The notes under the pieces were generated by a model that was not told where the DNA came from, ran no database searches, and was given only the letters and a program-made list of their open reading frames with translations. From Ornithomonoglobus_A sp034090805 (GTDB taxonomy: Bacteria; Bacillota; Clostridia; UBA1381), in contig JAXDRV010000096.1 of NCBI GenBank assembly GCA_034090805.1, forward strand, positions 1 to 33,987: 33,987 nucleotides of DNA, given 5' to 3'. A program made the position numbers and the translations under genes. Positions 1 through 7,871 of this stretch are shown in pieces. Every line of letters starts with the position of its first letter. Within the stretch, counting starts at the first letter, position 1.

Positions 1-1884
1 TTCTATGTAATCCTCATCGTTTATTCCCGTTTCAACCTTAACGGACATATATCCGTCCGGCGCTTTATCGTTTTCATCTGTCTTTTCACCCTTGACGTAA
101 ACAACACTGCCTCTTTGCAGGCTGCTTACGGGAACGGCAAGAGCATTCTTTACCTCCTGGACAACGATCTCGGCAGTTATGTTCATACCCGGCAGAAGCT
201 CGCCGTAATCGATGATTTCAACATCTATCGGATAAGTAGTAACTCCGTTTGAGGCTGTACCGTCTATGCCGACCTTTGTAACCGTTCCCTTAAAGGTCTG
301 ATTTTCAATGGCATCTGCGGTTACTGCAACCTCCTGACCGACAGAAATCTGCTTAACCTCTGTTTCGTCCACATCAAGCTGGAATTTAAGACTTGACAAA
401 TCATAAATTACCGCCATTGCGTTTGTGCCGCCGGAGCTTGAGGCAGCGGCAGAGCCGCTTTCAAGCTTATCGCCCTTTTTCTTGTTCTTTGTGACAACCG
501 TACCGTCTATCGGAGCGGTTATCGTGTAATCGTCAAGATTTTTCTGCGCCTTGGCAAGCGATATTTTAGAATCCTCCAACGCAAGCTTCGCATCGCTCAA
601 CGCAAGCTGAGCGTTCAATATTGAGGTGGTATCGCTCGATCCGTCTGCGGAGCGCATTGTTTTTTCAAGCGAAATCTGTGCGTCCTCAACCGCCGAAAGA
701 GCGTTTGCAAGAGTGGTATCAAGCGAATCCGACTCAAGCACGGCTATCGTCTGTCCGTTGTATACGCTGTCGTTTGCGCTGACGGAAAGGCTCTTTACCT
801 TACCCGCCGTTTTTGCCGTAACGGTCACGTCCTGTATGTATTCAAAGCTGCCTACGTCATTTGAGGCAACGCCGTTTACCATCGCAGTCGCCTTGTCATT
901 CGGCGTAAGCGCACCGGGATTTTCAAGCTCAATCGTTACGTATCTTACAATCGCATGACTTGCTGTCGTTACGCTTGCCGTTGCGATTTCCGTAACAGAG
1001 CCCCATATCTCGCTGCCCGTTCCCGAAACAGTCACCGTTGCTCCGCTGCCTACGCTTATCGACTGTGCGTCGTCCTCGTTAAACGGAACACGCAGCTTCA
1101 TATATTTATTTGAATATACCGAGGCGATTTTCGCTCCGCTCTGGACGTTGTCGCCCTCCTTGACGAACACCTCGCTGACCGTTCCGCTTACGGTACTTGA
1201 AACGTTAAGATTGCTCCTATCCTCAAGCGAATCGTCATAGCTGCGCTGAGCCTTCTCCACGGCATTTTTAGCTGTTGTGATGCTGCCGGAATTGTTAAGC
1301 TTGTTATCCTTTCCCGCCTTTACCGCATCATCATATGACTGCTGCGCCTTGACAAGCGAATTTTGAGCCTTGGTAAGCGAATTTTTCGCCGTCTGGACAG
1401 ACTGCTCCACGGTTTCCGAATCAATCTGGTACAAAACATCATTCTTTTTGACAACATCGCCCTCGCTGAAGGTATCCGCCGTAATTTCACCCGTTACCAT
1501 TGCCGTTACGTTATACAAATCCTTAGGCTCAATTACCGACGAACCCGAAACGGTATTTTTAATATCCCTGCGTTCAACGAATACCTGGATTTGATTCGCG
1601 TTTTTCTTGTCAGCTTTTTTGTTTCGCATTACACACGATCCCACTCCGACAACAAGTATCGCCGCGGCAACAATAATCGCCAAAATCTTTTTCTTCTTTA
1701 TCTTATTAAGTATACGCTTTGGCAATGATGCCTTTTCCTCCAATGTATCTTCAGAATCGTCCTCCGAATTGTATGACGGCTCACTGTTCATTTCCGGCTC
1801 TGCGCCGGGACTGCTTTCATCGGCAATCATACCGCCGTCCGTCCGTTCGCTTTTGTCAAGCTCATTTTCTGCGGTGCTGTCCAT
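1..1884 (-). CDS. HlyD/MacA-type efflux periplasmic adaptor (membrane fusion protein), tandem-module, 3' end outside window
   Basis: The start at 1884 has AGGAGG seven bases upstream. The frame is open for 628 codons to the window edge, so the C-terminus is missing. The product has an acidic cytoplasmic tail of about 55 residues, a basic stretch (KRILNKIKKKK), one membrane segment at about 67-84, then an extracellular part with two successive adaptor modules. Module 1 (about 95-350) has a lipoyl half (TGEITADTFSEGDVVKKND), a coiled coil rich in Ala/Gln/Lys, the second lipoyl half (SGTVSEVFVKEGDNV) and a beta-barrel. Module 2 (about 351 onward) repeats this with GKVKSLSVSANDSV, a coiled coil and the signature APIDGTVV. 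Such proteins usually link an ABC transporter of the MacB type to the outside; that gene would lie beyond position 1, which is inference. Family adaptors are usually nearer 400 residues. Confidence 0.9.
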   Translation of the reverse strand, partial: MDSTAENELDKSERTDGGMIADESSPGAEPEMNSEPSYNSEDDSEDTLEEKASLPKRILNKIKKKKILAIIVAAAILVVGVGSCVMRNKKADKKNANQIQVFVERRDIKNTVSGSSVIEPKDLYNVTAMVTGEITADTFSEGDVVKKNDVLYQIDSETVEQSVQTAKNSLTKAQNSLVKAQQSYDDAVKAGKDNKLNNSGSITTAKNAVEKAQRSYDDSLEDRSNLNVSSTVSGTVSEVFVKEGDNVQSGAKIASVYSNKYMKLRVPFNEDDAQSISVGSGATVTVSGTGSEIWGSVTEIATASVTTASHAIVRYVTIELENPGALTPNDKATAMVNGVASNDVGSFEYIQDVTVTAKTAGKVKSLSVSANDSVYNGQTIAVLESDSLDTTLANALSAVEDAQISLEKTMRSADGSSDTTSILNAQLALSDAKLALEDSKISLAKAQKNLDDYTITAPIDGTVVTKNKKKGDKLESGSAAASSSGGTNAMAVIYDLSSLKFQLDVDETEVKQISVGQEVAVTADAIENQTFKGTVTKVGIDGTASNGVTTYPIDVEIIDYGELLPGMNITAEIVVQEVKNALAVPVSSLQRGSVVYVKGEKTDENDKAPDGYMSVKVETGINDEDYIE

Positions 1885-1980
1885 TCCGAAACCTCCTATT
1901 TTTAGGTATAATAATAACGCCGTCCCAAAAAAGAACAACGCCCCCAAACTTGATAATTTAAAATACCCTTATTAAAATTT

Positions 1981-2009
1981 ATTTTAGCACCTTTTATTTT
2001 TAATGTCAA
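1981..2009 (-). promoter_or_regulatory. SigA-type promoter of the adaptor gene
   Basis: Read on the minus strand this is TTGACA (2009-2004), a 17-base spacer and TAAAAT (1986-1981), with a TG one base before the -10 (extended -10). Transcription would start near 1974, about 90 bases before the adaptor ATG. Confidence 0.75.
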
Positions 2010-2079
2010 TCACAGGAATGCTTTATTTACATTTTATTAACAAATATTAAAAGTAAGACCGCAACAGGCTTTTTCGGCG

Positions 2080-2097
2080 TTATGTTCTGTAACATAA
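2080..2097. promoter_or_regulatory. Dyad TTATGTT-N4-AACATAA, possible operator
   Basis: A perfect 7-base inverted repeat with a 4-base centre lies 71 bases upstream of the adaptor -35 and 56 bases upstream of the first nrdD -35. It has no T-tract, so it does not look like a terminator. It could be a regulator site for either gene. I cannot name the regulator, and in AT-rich DNA a dyad of this size can occur by chance. Confidence 0.3.
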
Positions 2098-2152
2098 ATT
2101 TAACATGAAAATTATGTAGAAAATATATCTCCGTATTTGTTTATTATGCCTC

Positions 2153-2182
2153 TTGACAACAATATGGAAGATATAGTATAGT
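2153..2182 (+). promoter_or_regulatory. Upstream nrdD promoter (P1)
   Basis: TTGACA at 2153-2158, an 18-base spacer and TATAGT at 2177-2182. The expected start near 2189 coincides with the first NrdR-like box. Confidence 0.55.
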
Positions 2183-2188
2183 AATAGT

Positions 2189-2204
2189 ACACAATATGTT
2201 GGTA
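2189..2204 (+). promoter_or_regulatory. NrdR-like box 1
   Basis: ACACAATATGTTGGTA matches the known NrdR box pattern (acaCwAtATaTwGtgt), with the left half exact. It lies at the predicted start of P1 and exactly 32 bases before box 2, about three helical turns, as is usual for paired NrdR sites. Confidence 0.65.
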
Positions 2205-2220
2205 TGATTATGTAAAAAAT

Positions 2221-2236
2221 ATACAATATTTAGTTG
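2221..2236 (+). promoter_or_regulatory. NrdR-like box 2
   Basis: ATACAATATTTAGTTG agrees with the NrdR box pattern at 12 of 16 positions. Its right end overlaps the -35 of the proximal nrdD promoter, so binding here would block RNA polymerase. Box-to-box spacing is 32 bases. Confidence 0.65.
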
Positions 2237-2262
2237 ACATAAGTTTTATTTTACATTATATT
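2234..2262 (+). promoter_or_regulatory. Proximal nrdD promoter (P2)
   Basis: TTGACA at 2234-2239, a 17-base spacer and TATATT at 2257-2262. It would give an nrdD leader of about 285 bases, almost all of it made of the palindromic repeats at 2277-2515. Confidence 0.75.
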
Positions 2263-2276
2263 AGATTTGAATAGGT

Positions 2277-2515
2277 AATTGTAAAATGTAAGTTCGGGAT
2301 TTGAGAGTGTTTTTGAATTTATTCGTACTCAAACATCCCTTGCGGTAACTCGTCCGAACAAACTCAAAAACACTCTCAAATCCTATAATTTTGGAAGAAT
2401 TTGTGATGTTTATGATTGAGTTTCGGCGAGTTCCCGAACGGAGTGAGGGTGTGTAGGGGGCGGTGTCCCTGCCGCCCCGTAATCAGAAACATCTCAAATT
2501 TCGAGTTTTACAATC
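2277..2515. repeat. Composite palindromic repeat in the nrdD leader (type A then type B)
   Basis: The outer arms ATTGTAAAA (2278-2286) and TTTTACAAT (2507-2515) enclose two nested hairpins. Type A (2297-2383) has a perfect 20-bp stem, GGATTTGAGAGTGTTTTTGA against 2364-2383, extended inward with two mismatches. Type B (2397-2502) has an imperfect stem around GATGTTT and holds the GC-rich module GTAGGGGGCGGTGTCCCTGC (2453 onward), itself able to form a GGGGCGG/CCGCCCC hairpin. Related copies are at 15588-16007, 24671-24858 and 28937-29079. The 1885-2276 part of this gap holds only promoters, boxes and the dyad listed separately. Confidence 0.85.
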
Positions 2516-2554
2516 GTCTATAGATTTGAAAGAAAGGAGAAGGAGTATTACAAT

Positions 2555-4717
2555 ATGAAGATTATTAAGAGAAGCGGCGTTGAAACAAACTTTGATATAT
2601 CGAAAATCATCTCTGCCGTAGAGAGAGCAAATAATGAGGTACCGGAACGCGAGCGTCTGTCAAAGGATAACATCAGAGAAATATCGGCACAGGTTACGGA
2701 TACGTGCGAGAGCATGAACCATGCGGTAAGCGTGGAGGAAATACAGGATCTTGTGGAAAATCAAATCATGAACCTCAAGGCATTTAACGTTGCAAGAAAG
2801 TATGTTACATACCGTTACAGAAGAGCACTTGTAAGAAAATCAAATTCAACGGACGACAGAATTTTAAGCCTTATAGAATGTGACAACGAGGAGGTAAAGC
2901 AGGAAAACTCGAACAAAAACCCCGTTGTAAACAGCGTGCAGAGAGATTACATGGCGGGAGAGGTTTCAAAGGACATAACCCGCAGACTGCTTCTGCCCCA
3001 GGACGTGGTACGTGCGCACGAGGAGGGCATTATCCATTTCCATGATTCGGATTATTTTGCGCAGCATATGCACAACTGCTGTCTTGTAAACCTTGCGGAT
3101 ATGCTCAACAACGGAACGGTTATAAGCGAAACGATGATAGAGCGTCCCAAGAGCTTTTCGACTGCCTGCAACGTTGCCACACAGGCGATAGCGCAGATCG
3201 CAAGCTCTCAGTACGGCGGGCAGAGCATAACGCTTTCGCATCTTGCGCCGTTTGTTGACGTAAGCCGTCAAAAGCTCAGAAAAATCGTAAAAAGAGAATT
3301 TGAGGCTGCCGGACTTCCTCTGACGGAGGAAAAAATCAACGAAATCGCAGAAATGCGTGTTCGTGAAGAGATACAGCGCGGCGTTCAGATGATACAGTAC
3401 CAGGTAATCACTCTTATGACCACCAACGGTCAGGCGCCCTTCGTTACGGTATTCATGTATCTTGACGAGGTTGAGGAGGGACAGACAAGAGATGACCTTG
3501 CGCTTATTATAGAAGAAATGCTGCGCCAGAGGATACTCGGCGTTAAAAATGAAAAGGGCGTATACATCACCCCCGCCTTCCCCAAGCTTATATACGTGCT
3601 TGAGGAGGACAACATCCACCGTGACAGCAAGTATTGGCACATAACAAAGCTTGCTGCGGAATGTACCGCAAAGAGAATGGTTCCGGATTATATTTCGGAA
3701 AAGATAATGAAGCAAAACAAGGAGGGCAACTGCTACCCCTGCATGGGATGCCGTTCGTTCCTTACCGTTTACAACGATGAAAACAACGAGCCTAAATTTT
3801 ACGGCCGCTTTAACCAGGGTGTCGTTACGATAAACCTTGTTGACGTTGCCTGCTCGTCGGGCGGTGATATGTCGAAGTTTTGGGATATTCTCGACAAGCG
3901 TCTTGAGCTTTGCAAAAAGGCTCTTATGTGCCGCCACGAGCGTTTAAAGGGCACTCCTTCGGACGTTGCTCCGATACTTTGGCAGCACGGAGCTTTGGCA
4001 CGTCTTAAGAAAGGCGAAACGATAGATAAGCTGTTATTTAACGGATATTCCACAATATCTCTCGGCTATGCGGGACTTTACGAATGTACAAAATACATGA
4101 CCGGAAAATCGCACACCGACCCTGTTGCAATGCCGTTTGCACTGTCTGTCATGCAGCATCTTAACGATGCGTGCGCAAAATGGAAGGCTGAAACAAATAT
4201 CGCATTCAGTCTGTACGGCACGCCGATGGAATCGACAACATACAAATTCGCAAAATGCCTTAAAAAGCGTTTTGGCATTATCGAGGGTGTAACGGACAAA
4301 AACTACATAACGAACAGCTATCACGTTCACGTTACCGAGGAAATCGACGCTTTCTCGAAGCTGTCGATAGAATCGAATTTCCAGAAGCTTTCACCCGGCG
4401 GCGCAATAAGCTACGTTGAGGTTCCGGACATGAAGCAGAATATCGACGCAGTGCTTGCCGTTATGGAGCATATTTACAACAATATCATGTATGCCGAGCT
4501 TAACACAAAGAGCGACTACTGCCAGGAATGCGGCTATGACGGAGAAATCCGCATTGTCAAGGACGAGGACGGTAAGCTTGTTTGGGAGTGTCCGCACTGT
4601 CATAACAGAAATCAGGATAAGATGAACGTTGCACGCCGTACCTGCGGATATATCGGAACTCAGTTCTGGAATCAGGGACGTACGCAGGAAATACAGGATA
4701 GGGTGATGCATCTGTGA
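2555..4717 (+). CDS. nrdD: Anaerobic (class III) ribonucleoside-triphosphate reductase
   Basis: This 720-residue glycyl-radical enzyme reduces ribonucleoside triphosphates to deoxynucleotides in the cytoplasm under anoxia. The N-terminal ATP-cone (about 1-90, starting MKIIKRSGVETNFDISKI) is the allosteric domain. The barrel contains GNCYPCMGCRSFL, likely holding the thiyl cysteine. The C-terminus carries a four-cysteine zinc site (C656, C659, C679, C682) and the glycyl-radical motif RRTCGYIGT with Gly698. The ATG follows a GAAAGGAGAAGGAG ribosome site. The gene overlaps nrdG by four bases, so the pair is translationally coupled. Two promoters with NrdR-like boxes lie upstream, and the leader carries palindromic repeats. 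Length and all key residues are normal for the family. Confidence 0.98.
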   Translation: MKIIKRSGVETNFDISKIISAVERANNEVPERERLSKDNIREISAQVTDTCESMNHAVSVEEIQDLVENQIMNLKAFNVARKYVTYRYRRALVRKSNSTDDRILSLIECDNEEVKQENSNKNPVVNSVQRDYMAGEVSKDITRRLLLPQDVVRAHEEGIIHFHDSDYFAQHMHNCCLVNLADMLNNGTVISETMIERPKSFSTACNVATQAIAQIASSQYGGQSITLSHLAPFVDVSRQKLRKIVKREFEAAGLPLTEEKINEIAEMRVREEIQRGVQMIQYQVITLMTTNGQAPFVTVFMYLDEVEEGQTRDDLALIIEEMLRQRILGVKNEKGVYITPAFPKLIYVLEEDNIHRDSKYWHITKLAAECTAKRMVPDYISEKIMKQNKEGNCYPCMGCRSFLTVYNDENNEPKFYGRFNQGVVTINLVDVACSSGGDMSKFWDILDKRLELCKKALMCRHERLKGTPSDVAPILWQHGALARLKKGETIDKLLFNGYSTISLGYAGLYECTKYMTGKSHTDPVAMPFALSVMQHLNDACAKWKAETNIAFSLYGTPMESTTYKFAKCLKKRFGIIEGVTDKNYITNSYHVHVTEEIDAFSKLSIESNFQKLSPGGAISYVEVPDMKQNIDAVLAVMEHIYNNIMYAELNTKSDYCQECGYDGEIRIVKDEDGKLVWECPHCHNRNQDKMNVARRTCGYIGTQFWNQGRTQEIQDRVMHL

Positions 4718-5238
4718 ATTACGGAGCAATCAAGAAAACGGATATAGCCAACGGTCCCGGAGTGCGTGTTTCGCTTTTTGTATCAGGCTGCACGCACCGG
4801 TGCAAGGGCTGTTTTAATCAGGAAACGTGGGATTTCGGATACGGGAATCCATTTACCGATGACACACAGCGGGAGCTGCTTGAGGCGCTTTCGCCGAGCT
4901 ACATTGCGGGCTTGTCGGTACTCGGCGGAGAGCCGTTCGAGCCGCAGAATCAGCGGGAGCTGCTGCCGTTTTTACAAAAGGTGCGGGAGCTGCTGCCGTC
5001 AAAAAGCATATGGGTTTACAGCGGGTATCTGTTCGATACGGAGCTGCTCGGTGAAAGCAGAGCACGCTGCGAGGTAACGGACGAGATACTACGACTCATT
5101 GATGTAATTGTCGACGGAGAATTTATCGAGGAGCAAAAGAACATAACGCTTCGTTTTAAAGGCTCCGAAAATCAAAGAATAATAGACGTAAAGCGTTCTC
5201 TTGCCGCCGGTGCGGTAGTTGAGGCGCAGTTAGATTAA
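4714..5238 (+). CDS. nrdG: Anaerobic ribonucleotide reductase activating protein (radical SAM)
   Basis: This 174-residue radical-SAM enzyme installs the glycyl radical on NrdD using S-adenosylmethionine and an electron donor. The cluster motif CTHRCKGC provides C26, C30 and C33 in the CX3CX2C pattern, preceded by the family N-terminus (DIANGPGVRVSLFVSGC). A later GGEPFEPQN is the usual SAM-contacting GGEP motif. The GTG start shares GTGA with the nrdD stop. A hairpin follows seven bases after the stop, ending the operon. Confidence 0.97.
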   Translation: MNYGAIKKTDIANGPGVRVSLFVSGCTHRCKGCFNQETWDFGYGNPFTDDTQRELLEALSPSYIAGLSVLGGEPFEPQNQRELLPFLQKVRELLPSKSIWVYSGYLFDTELLGESRARCEVTDEILRLIDVIVDGEFIEEQKNITLRFKGSENQRIIDVKRSLAAGAVVEAQLD

Positions 5239-5244
5239 CGTAAG

Positions 5245-5272
5245 TGACCCCCGTCTTTACAGACAGGGGTCA
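5245..5272 (+). terminator. Hairpin ending nrdDG
   Basis: TGACCCCCGTC / GACAGGGGTCA form an 11-base stem with one mismatch and a 6-base loop seven bases after the nrdG stop. The following TCTTGCTTTT is only moderately T-rich. Confidence 0.6.
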
Positions 5273-5291
5273 TCTTGCTTTTAAGTATATA

Positions 5292-5309
5292 CCGGAGCTT
5301 TTGCTCCGG
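5292..5309. other. Hairpin in the gap between nrdG and the SLH gene
   Basis: A perfect CCGGAGC-TTTT-GCTCCGG hairpin with no T-tract. The rest of the 5273-5502 gap holds weaker dyads, for example GCGGTA/TACCGC around 5371-5388, and I see no gene in it. An 89-codon open frame crosses it without a ribosome site and runs into the SLH stop region. Confidence 0.45.
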
Positions 5310-5502
5310 GCTGTAAATCACATACCGCCCTACAGTACCACAAATGCCTTGGGGAGGTACAGGATCTGCGGTACTGCATATACCGCAAGCGATGAATTTA
5401 CGTTATTAATGCAAAACCATTCTATATCGCTTTATCTTGAGTTCTGCACCTGTCACGAAATTCTCATACGCACGCAGATAACGGACGTATATGAATTAAG
5501 CC

Positions 5503-7170
5503 TTATTTATTGAGCTGATCCATCAAAACATCAAGCGCATGAGCTACTTCGGCTCTTGACGCCTTCTGCTTAGGATTCAGCTTACCGTTTTTGCTCTCAG
5601 GCAGGAGATAATTGTTAATCTCGTTCCACATACAAGCCTCGCTTGCAGTATCGGAAATTTCATCGGCGTCCTCGTAATCGATACGCACTGCCCATTCGCC
5701 CTCAGGGCCTATGCCCTTATACTTGCAGTAATTGTATATTATCTGAAGAGCTTCCTCTCTCGATACCTGCTGATTCGGCTTGAAGGTCTTATCCTCATAG
5801 CCTCTTACTATGCCGTTCTCGTTTGCCCATGCAACGTATGACGAATAGTACTCGTTGCCCGGTGTGTCCTCAAAGCCTGTTACACACGCATCCTTAACGG
5901 CAATTCCGTCAAGTCTGCCGAGAACCGTTACAAACATCGCTCTTGTCATGTGACCGGACGGACTAAACTCCTTGTCCGAAACACCCTTGAACAAGCCTGC
6001 TTTTACTACCTTTTTAATGCTGTCGCAGAATTTGTCGTCCGATATATCCTCAAATACGTCCTCTGCGTCATAATCATCATGATCCTTTTCCTCAAGAACA
6101 ACTATCTTTTCGGGAGTTGTCTGCGGCGGAAGGCTGCGTGTTGTCGCTGTGTAGAACACAATGTAATCGTTGCTTGCCTTTCTGTTTTCGATAAAGCTTT
6201 CGGGAAGATTCACAACAAGTGTTCCCTCGGCATTTATATATGATCTTTCGCCCTCTGTCTTTGTATATGTCGAAACATCAACAAATCCGTCATATTCGTC
6301 ATTTTCTCTTATAATAACAGCCGGAGTGTATACGGGCGGATATATAAGCAGCATCGGTGACTTTGCCGGAGTGTAAATGCTCAGCACATCCCCCTCCTTC
6401 AGCTGTTCCTCGTCAAGCTCAGTGCCGTTTTCGTCATAAATCTCCGCATTGTCAAGATTAACGTATACCGTTTCGCCGTTTTCATCAACAGTTTCTGTCG
6501 CATCATCATTCTGCTTTACGATTTTAAGACCCTTATTTACAACATATGCCGGCTCTGCGGTCTTGTCGTCCTCTGTCTTATCCTCAAGCTTAACTATCTT
6601 ATCTGGAGGAGTCTGCGGCGGAAGGCTGAAGGTTGCTCTTGAATAGAAAACAATGTAATCACCGTCCATCGGCTCTGCGTCCTCGGCAAGATTAACGATA
6701 AGATCCTTTTCCTCGCTTATAAAACCCGGTCCGTCATTATTCTTTTCAAATTTTGAAACAGCAACCGAACCCGCATATTCAGGGTCAACGCTTATGATAA
6801 CATCGGGCGAATATACCGGCGGGTAAATTGCCGCTACAGCCTTATCACCTTTGGTGAACACTGTTATAAGGCTTCCCTCTTTTATATCCTCGGCAGTAAT
6901 TTCCGTACCGTTGTTCTTGTATAAAGCCGCATCGCTTGTATTTATGTATACCGTGCATTCGTTTTCGTCCGTTGTTTCGATTTGTCCGTTTTCAACCTTT
7001 ACTACCTTAAGATTTTCCTGTTTTACAAAACGTGCATTTACCGTTTGTTCCTCAACGGCAGTTGTATCTACACTCTTAGTCAGTCCCGTAGAACCCATCT
7101 CCGCCATTGCCGCCGTTGATGAAACGAGCATTGCGGAGATAATCATAATCGATAAAATTTTCTTTTTCAT
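5503..7170 (-). CDS. Secreted SLH-domain (S-layer homology) protein with duplicated N-terminal module
   Basis: This 555-residue surface protein starts with a signal peptide cut near AMA at residue 23. Two copies of an unrecognised module of about 150 residues follow (about 45-200 and 205-365). Each has a V(K/N)-LK(V/I)VK start, a TVYxN strand, the block YPPVY(S/T)PxVII, then DYIVFY and SLPPQTxPxKIV. The C-terminus (about 375-555) holds three SLH repeats (FEDISDDKFCDSIKKVV, FEDTPGNEYYSSYVAWA, and a more divergent DYEDADEISDTASEACMW), each with the later SRAE/SREE/TRAM element. SLH domains bind pyruvylated secondary wall polymer, the product of CsaB, which is encoded here at 11759. AAGGAGAATTG precedes the ATG. 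The N-terminal modules are probably beta-rich; their ligand is unknown. Confidence 0.9.
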   Translation of the reverse strand: MKKKILSIMIISAMLVSSTAAMAEMGSTGLTKSVDTTAVEEQTVNARFVKQENLKVVKVENGQIETTDENECTVYINTSDAALYKNNGTEITAEDIKEGSLITVFTKGDKAVAAIYPPVYSPDVIISVDPEYAGSVAVSKFEKNNDGPGFISEEKDLIVNLAEDAEPMDGDYIVFYSRATFSLPPQTPPDKIVKLEDKTEDDKTAEPAYVVNKGLKIVKQNDDATETVDENGETVYVNLDNAEIYDENGTELDEEQLKEGDVLSIYTPAKSPMLLIYPPVYTPAVIIRENDEYDGFVDVSTYTKTEGERSYINAEGTLVVNLPESFIENRKASNDYIVFYTATTRSLPPQTTPEKIVVLEEKDHDDYDAEDVFEDISDDKFCDSIKKVVKAGLFKGVSDKEFSPSGHMTRAMFVTVLGRLDGIAVKDACVTGFEDTPGNEYYSSYVAWANENGIVRGYEDKTFKPNQQVSREEALQIIYNYCKYKGIGPEGEWAVRIDYEDADEISDTASEACMWNEINNYLLPESKNGKLNPKQKASRAEVAHALDVLMDQLNK

Positions 7171-7483
7171 TTCAATTCTCCTTCTAAACTATCTTAACGC
7201 AACAGTCGGGGCATATTCGCTTTCGCTCCTACGTACATCGGCTGCCGGAGCTGCCCTCTGCCGTTTTCGTTAATCGATTTGTTGAGCTCAATCATTATAT
7301 TAGACGTACAACATTAAAAAAAGTTCCACTTTTTCCTTAAAATATTTTTATTTTAGGAATTATACAATTTTTGATGTTATAAAATTCGGATTTAAGACAA
7401 TAATAAGTATGAATGATGTACACAGCATCAGAAAATTCAGATAATTGCAAAACAATAATTTTGTGAAAGGAGTATTTTCAATA
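7171..7483. other. Divergent gap between the SLH gene and the small lipoprotein gene
   Basis: The gap holds a minus-strand TATAAT (7299-7294) with no good -35, giving a leader of about 120 bases for the SLH gene. Part of that leader (about 7208-7262) is GC-rich and can fold through GGCA/TGCC and GGAGC/GCTCC arms. For the lipoprotein gene I see no convincing promoter, only the AT-rich run at 7340-7400. I find no gene. Confidence 0.4.
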
Positions 7484-7762
7484 ATGAAAAGCTTAAAATT
7501 AATATTTATTACAATAGCGGGTTGTTTGCTGCTCTGCTCGTGCGGCGCAAATAATAATAACAACCCCACAAACTCGCCCGAAGCGACGCAAACCACCGCT
7601 CCGACTGCCGAGGCAACTCACGGTGCCGTCCAAAACGGCGAAAGTGCCGTTGACGAGATGGGCAACGCTGTCGGCGATGTAGGTGACGCGGTAGGAGATG
7701 CCGCTCAGGGTGTGGGCGACGCGGTCAATGATATGGTCGGTGACGGCAACAACAACAGATAA
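7484..7762 (+). CDS. Small lipoprotein, repetitive acidic-glycine tail
   Basis: The 92-residue product starts at the ATG at 7484, which has GAAAGGAG upstream; an in-frame codon at 7445 lies before the ribosome site and is not used. Residues 1-20 form a lipoprotein signal with lipobox LCSC. Next come an Asn/Thr/Pro/Ala linker and a tail of GDAVGDVGDAVGD-like repeats that would make an amphipathic helix. I do not recognise a family; it resembles short envelope lipoproteins of unknown role. It stands alone between two minus-strand units and ends at a strong shared terminator. Confidence 0.8.
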   Translation: MKSLKLIFITIAGCLLLCSCGANNNNNPTNSPEATQTTAPTAEATHGAVQNGESAVDEMGNAVGDVGDAVGDAAQGVGDAVNDMVGDGNNNR

Positions 7763-7768
7763 CAAAAA

Positions 7769-7805
7769 ACGGACGGTTCGCAAAAAATGTGACCGTCCGT
7801 TTTTA
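7769..7805. terminator. Bidirectional terminator
   Basis: ACGGACGGT (7769-7777) pairs perfectly with ACCGTCCGT (7792-7800). It is flanked by AAAAA on the left and TTTTT on the right, so it can end both the lipoprotein transcript and the converging transport operon. Confidence 0.85.
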
Positions 7806-7871
7806 TATATCGGCAAATTTATCCGTTTTCCAATCTGTTTATTGGAGTGAAACAACAGAGATAGTGACTTT

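Noticed and set aside
2966..3937. Long minus-strand open frame (323 codons) opposite nrdD
   Set aside because: It lies fully inside nrdD, which has intact motifs over the whole stretch; the antisense protein has no recognisable features and no suitable ribosome site.
5244..5513. 89-codon plus-strand open frame after nrdG
   Set aside because: It begins inside the terminator hairpin, has no ribosome site, overlaps the SLH stop and resembles no protein I know.
7445..7483. Upstream start for the small lipoprotein
   Set aside because: It would place the ribosome site inside the coding region and put extra residues before the signal peptide.
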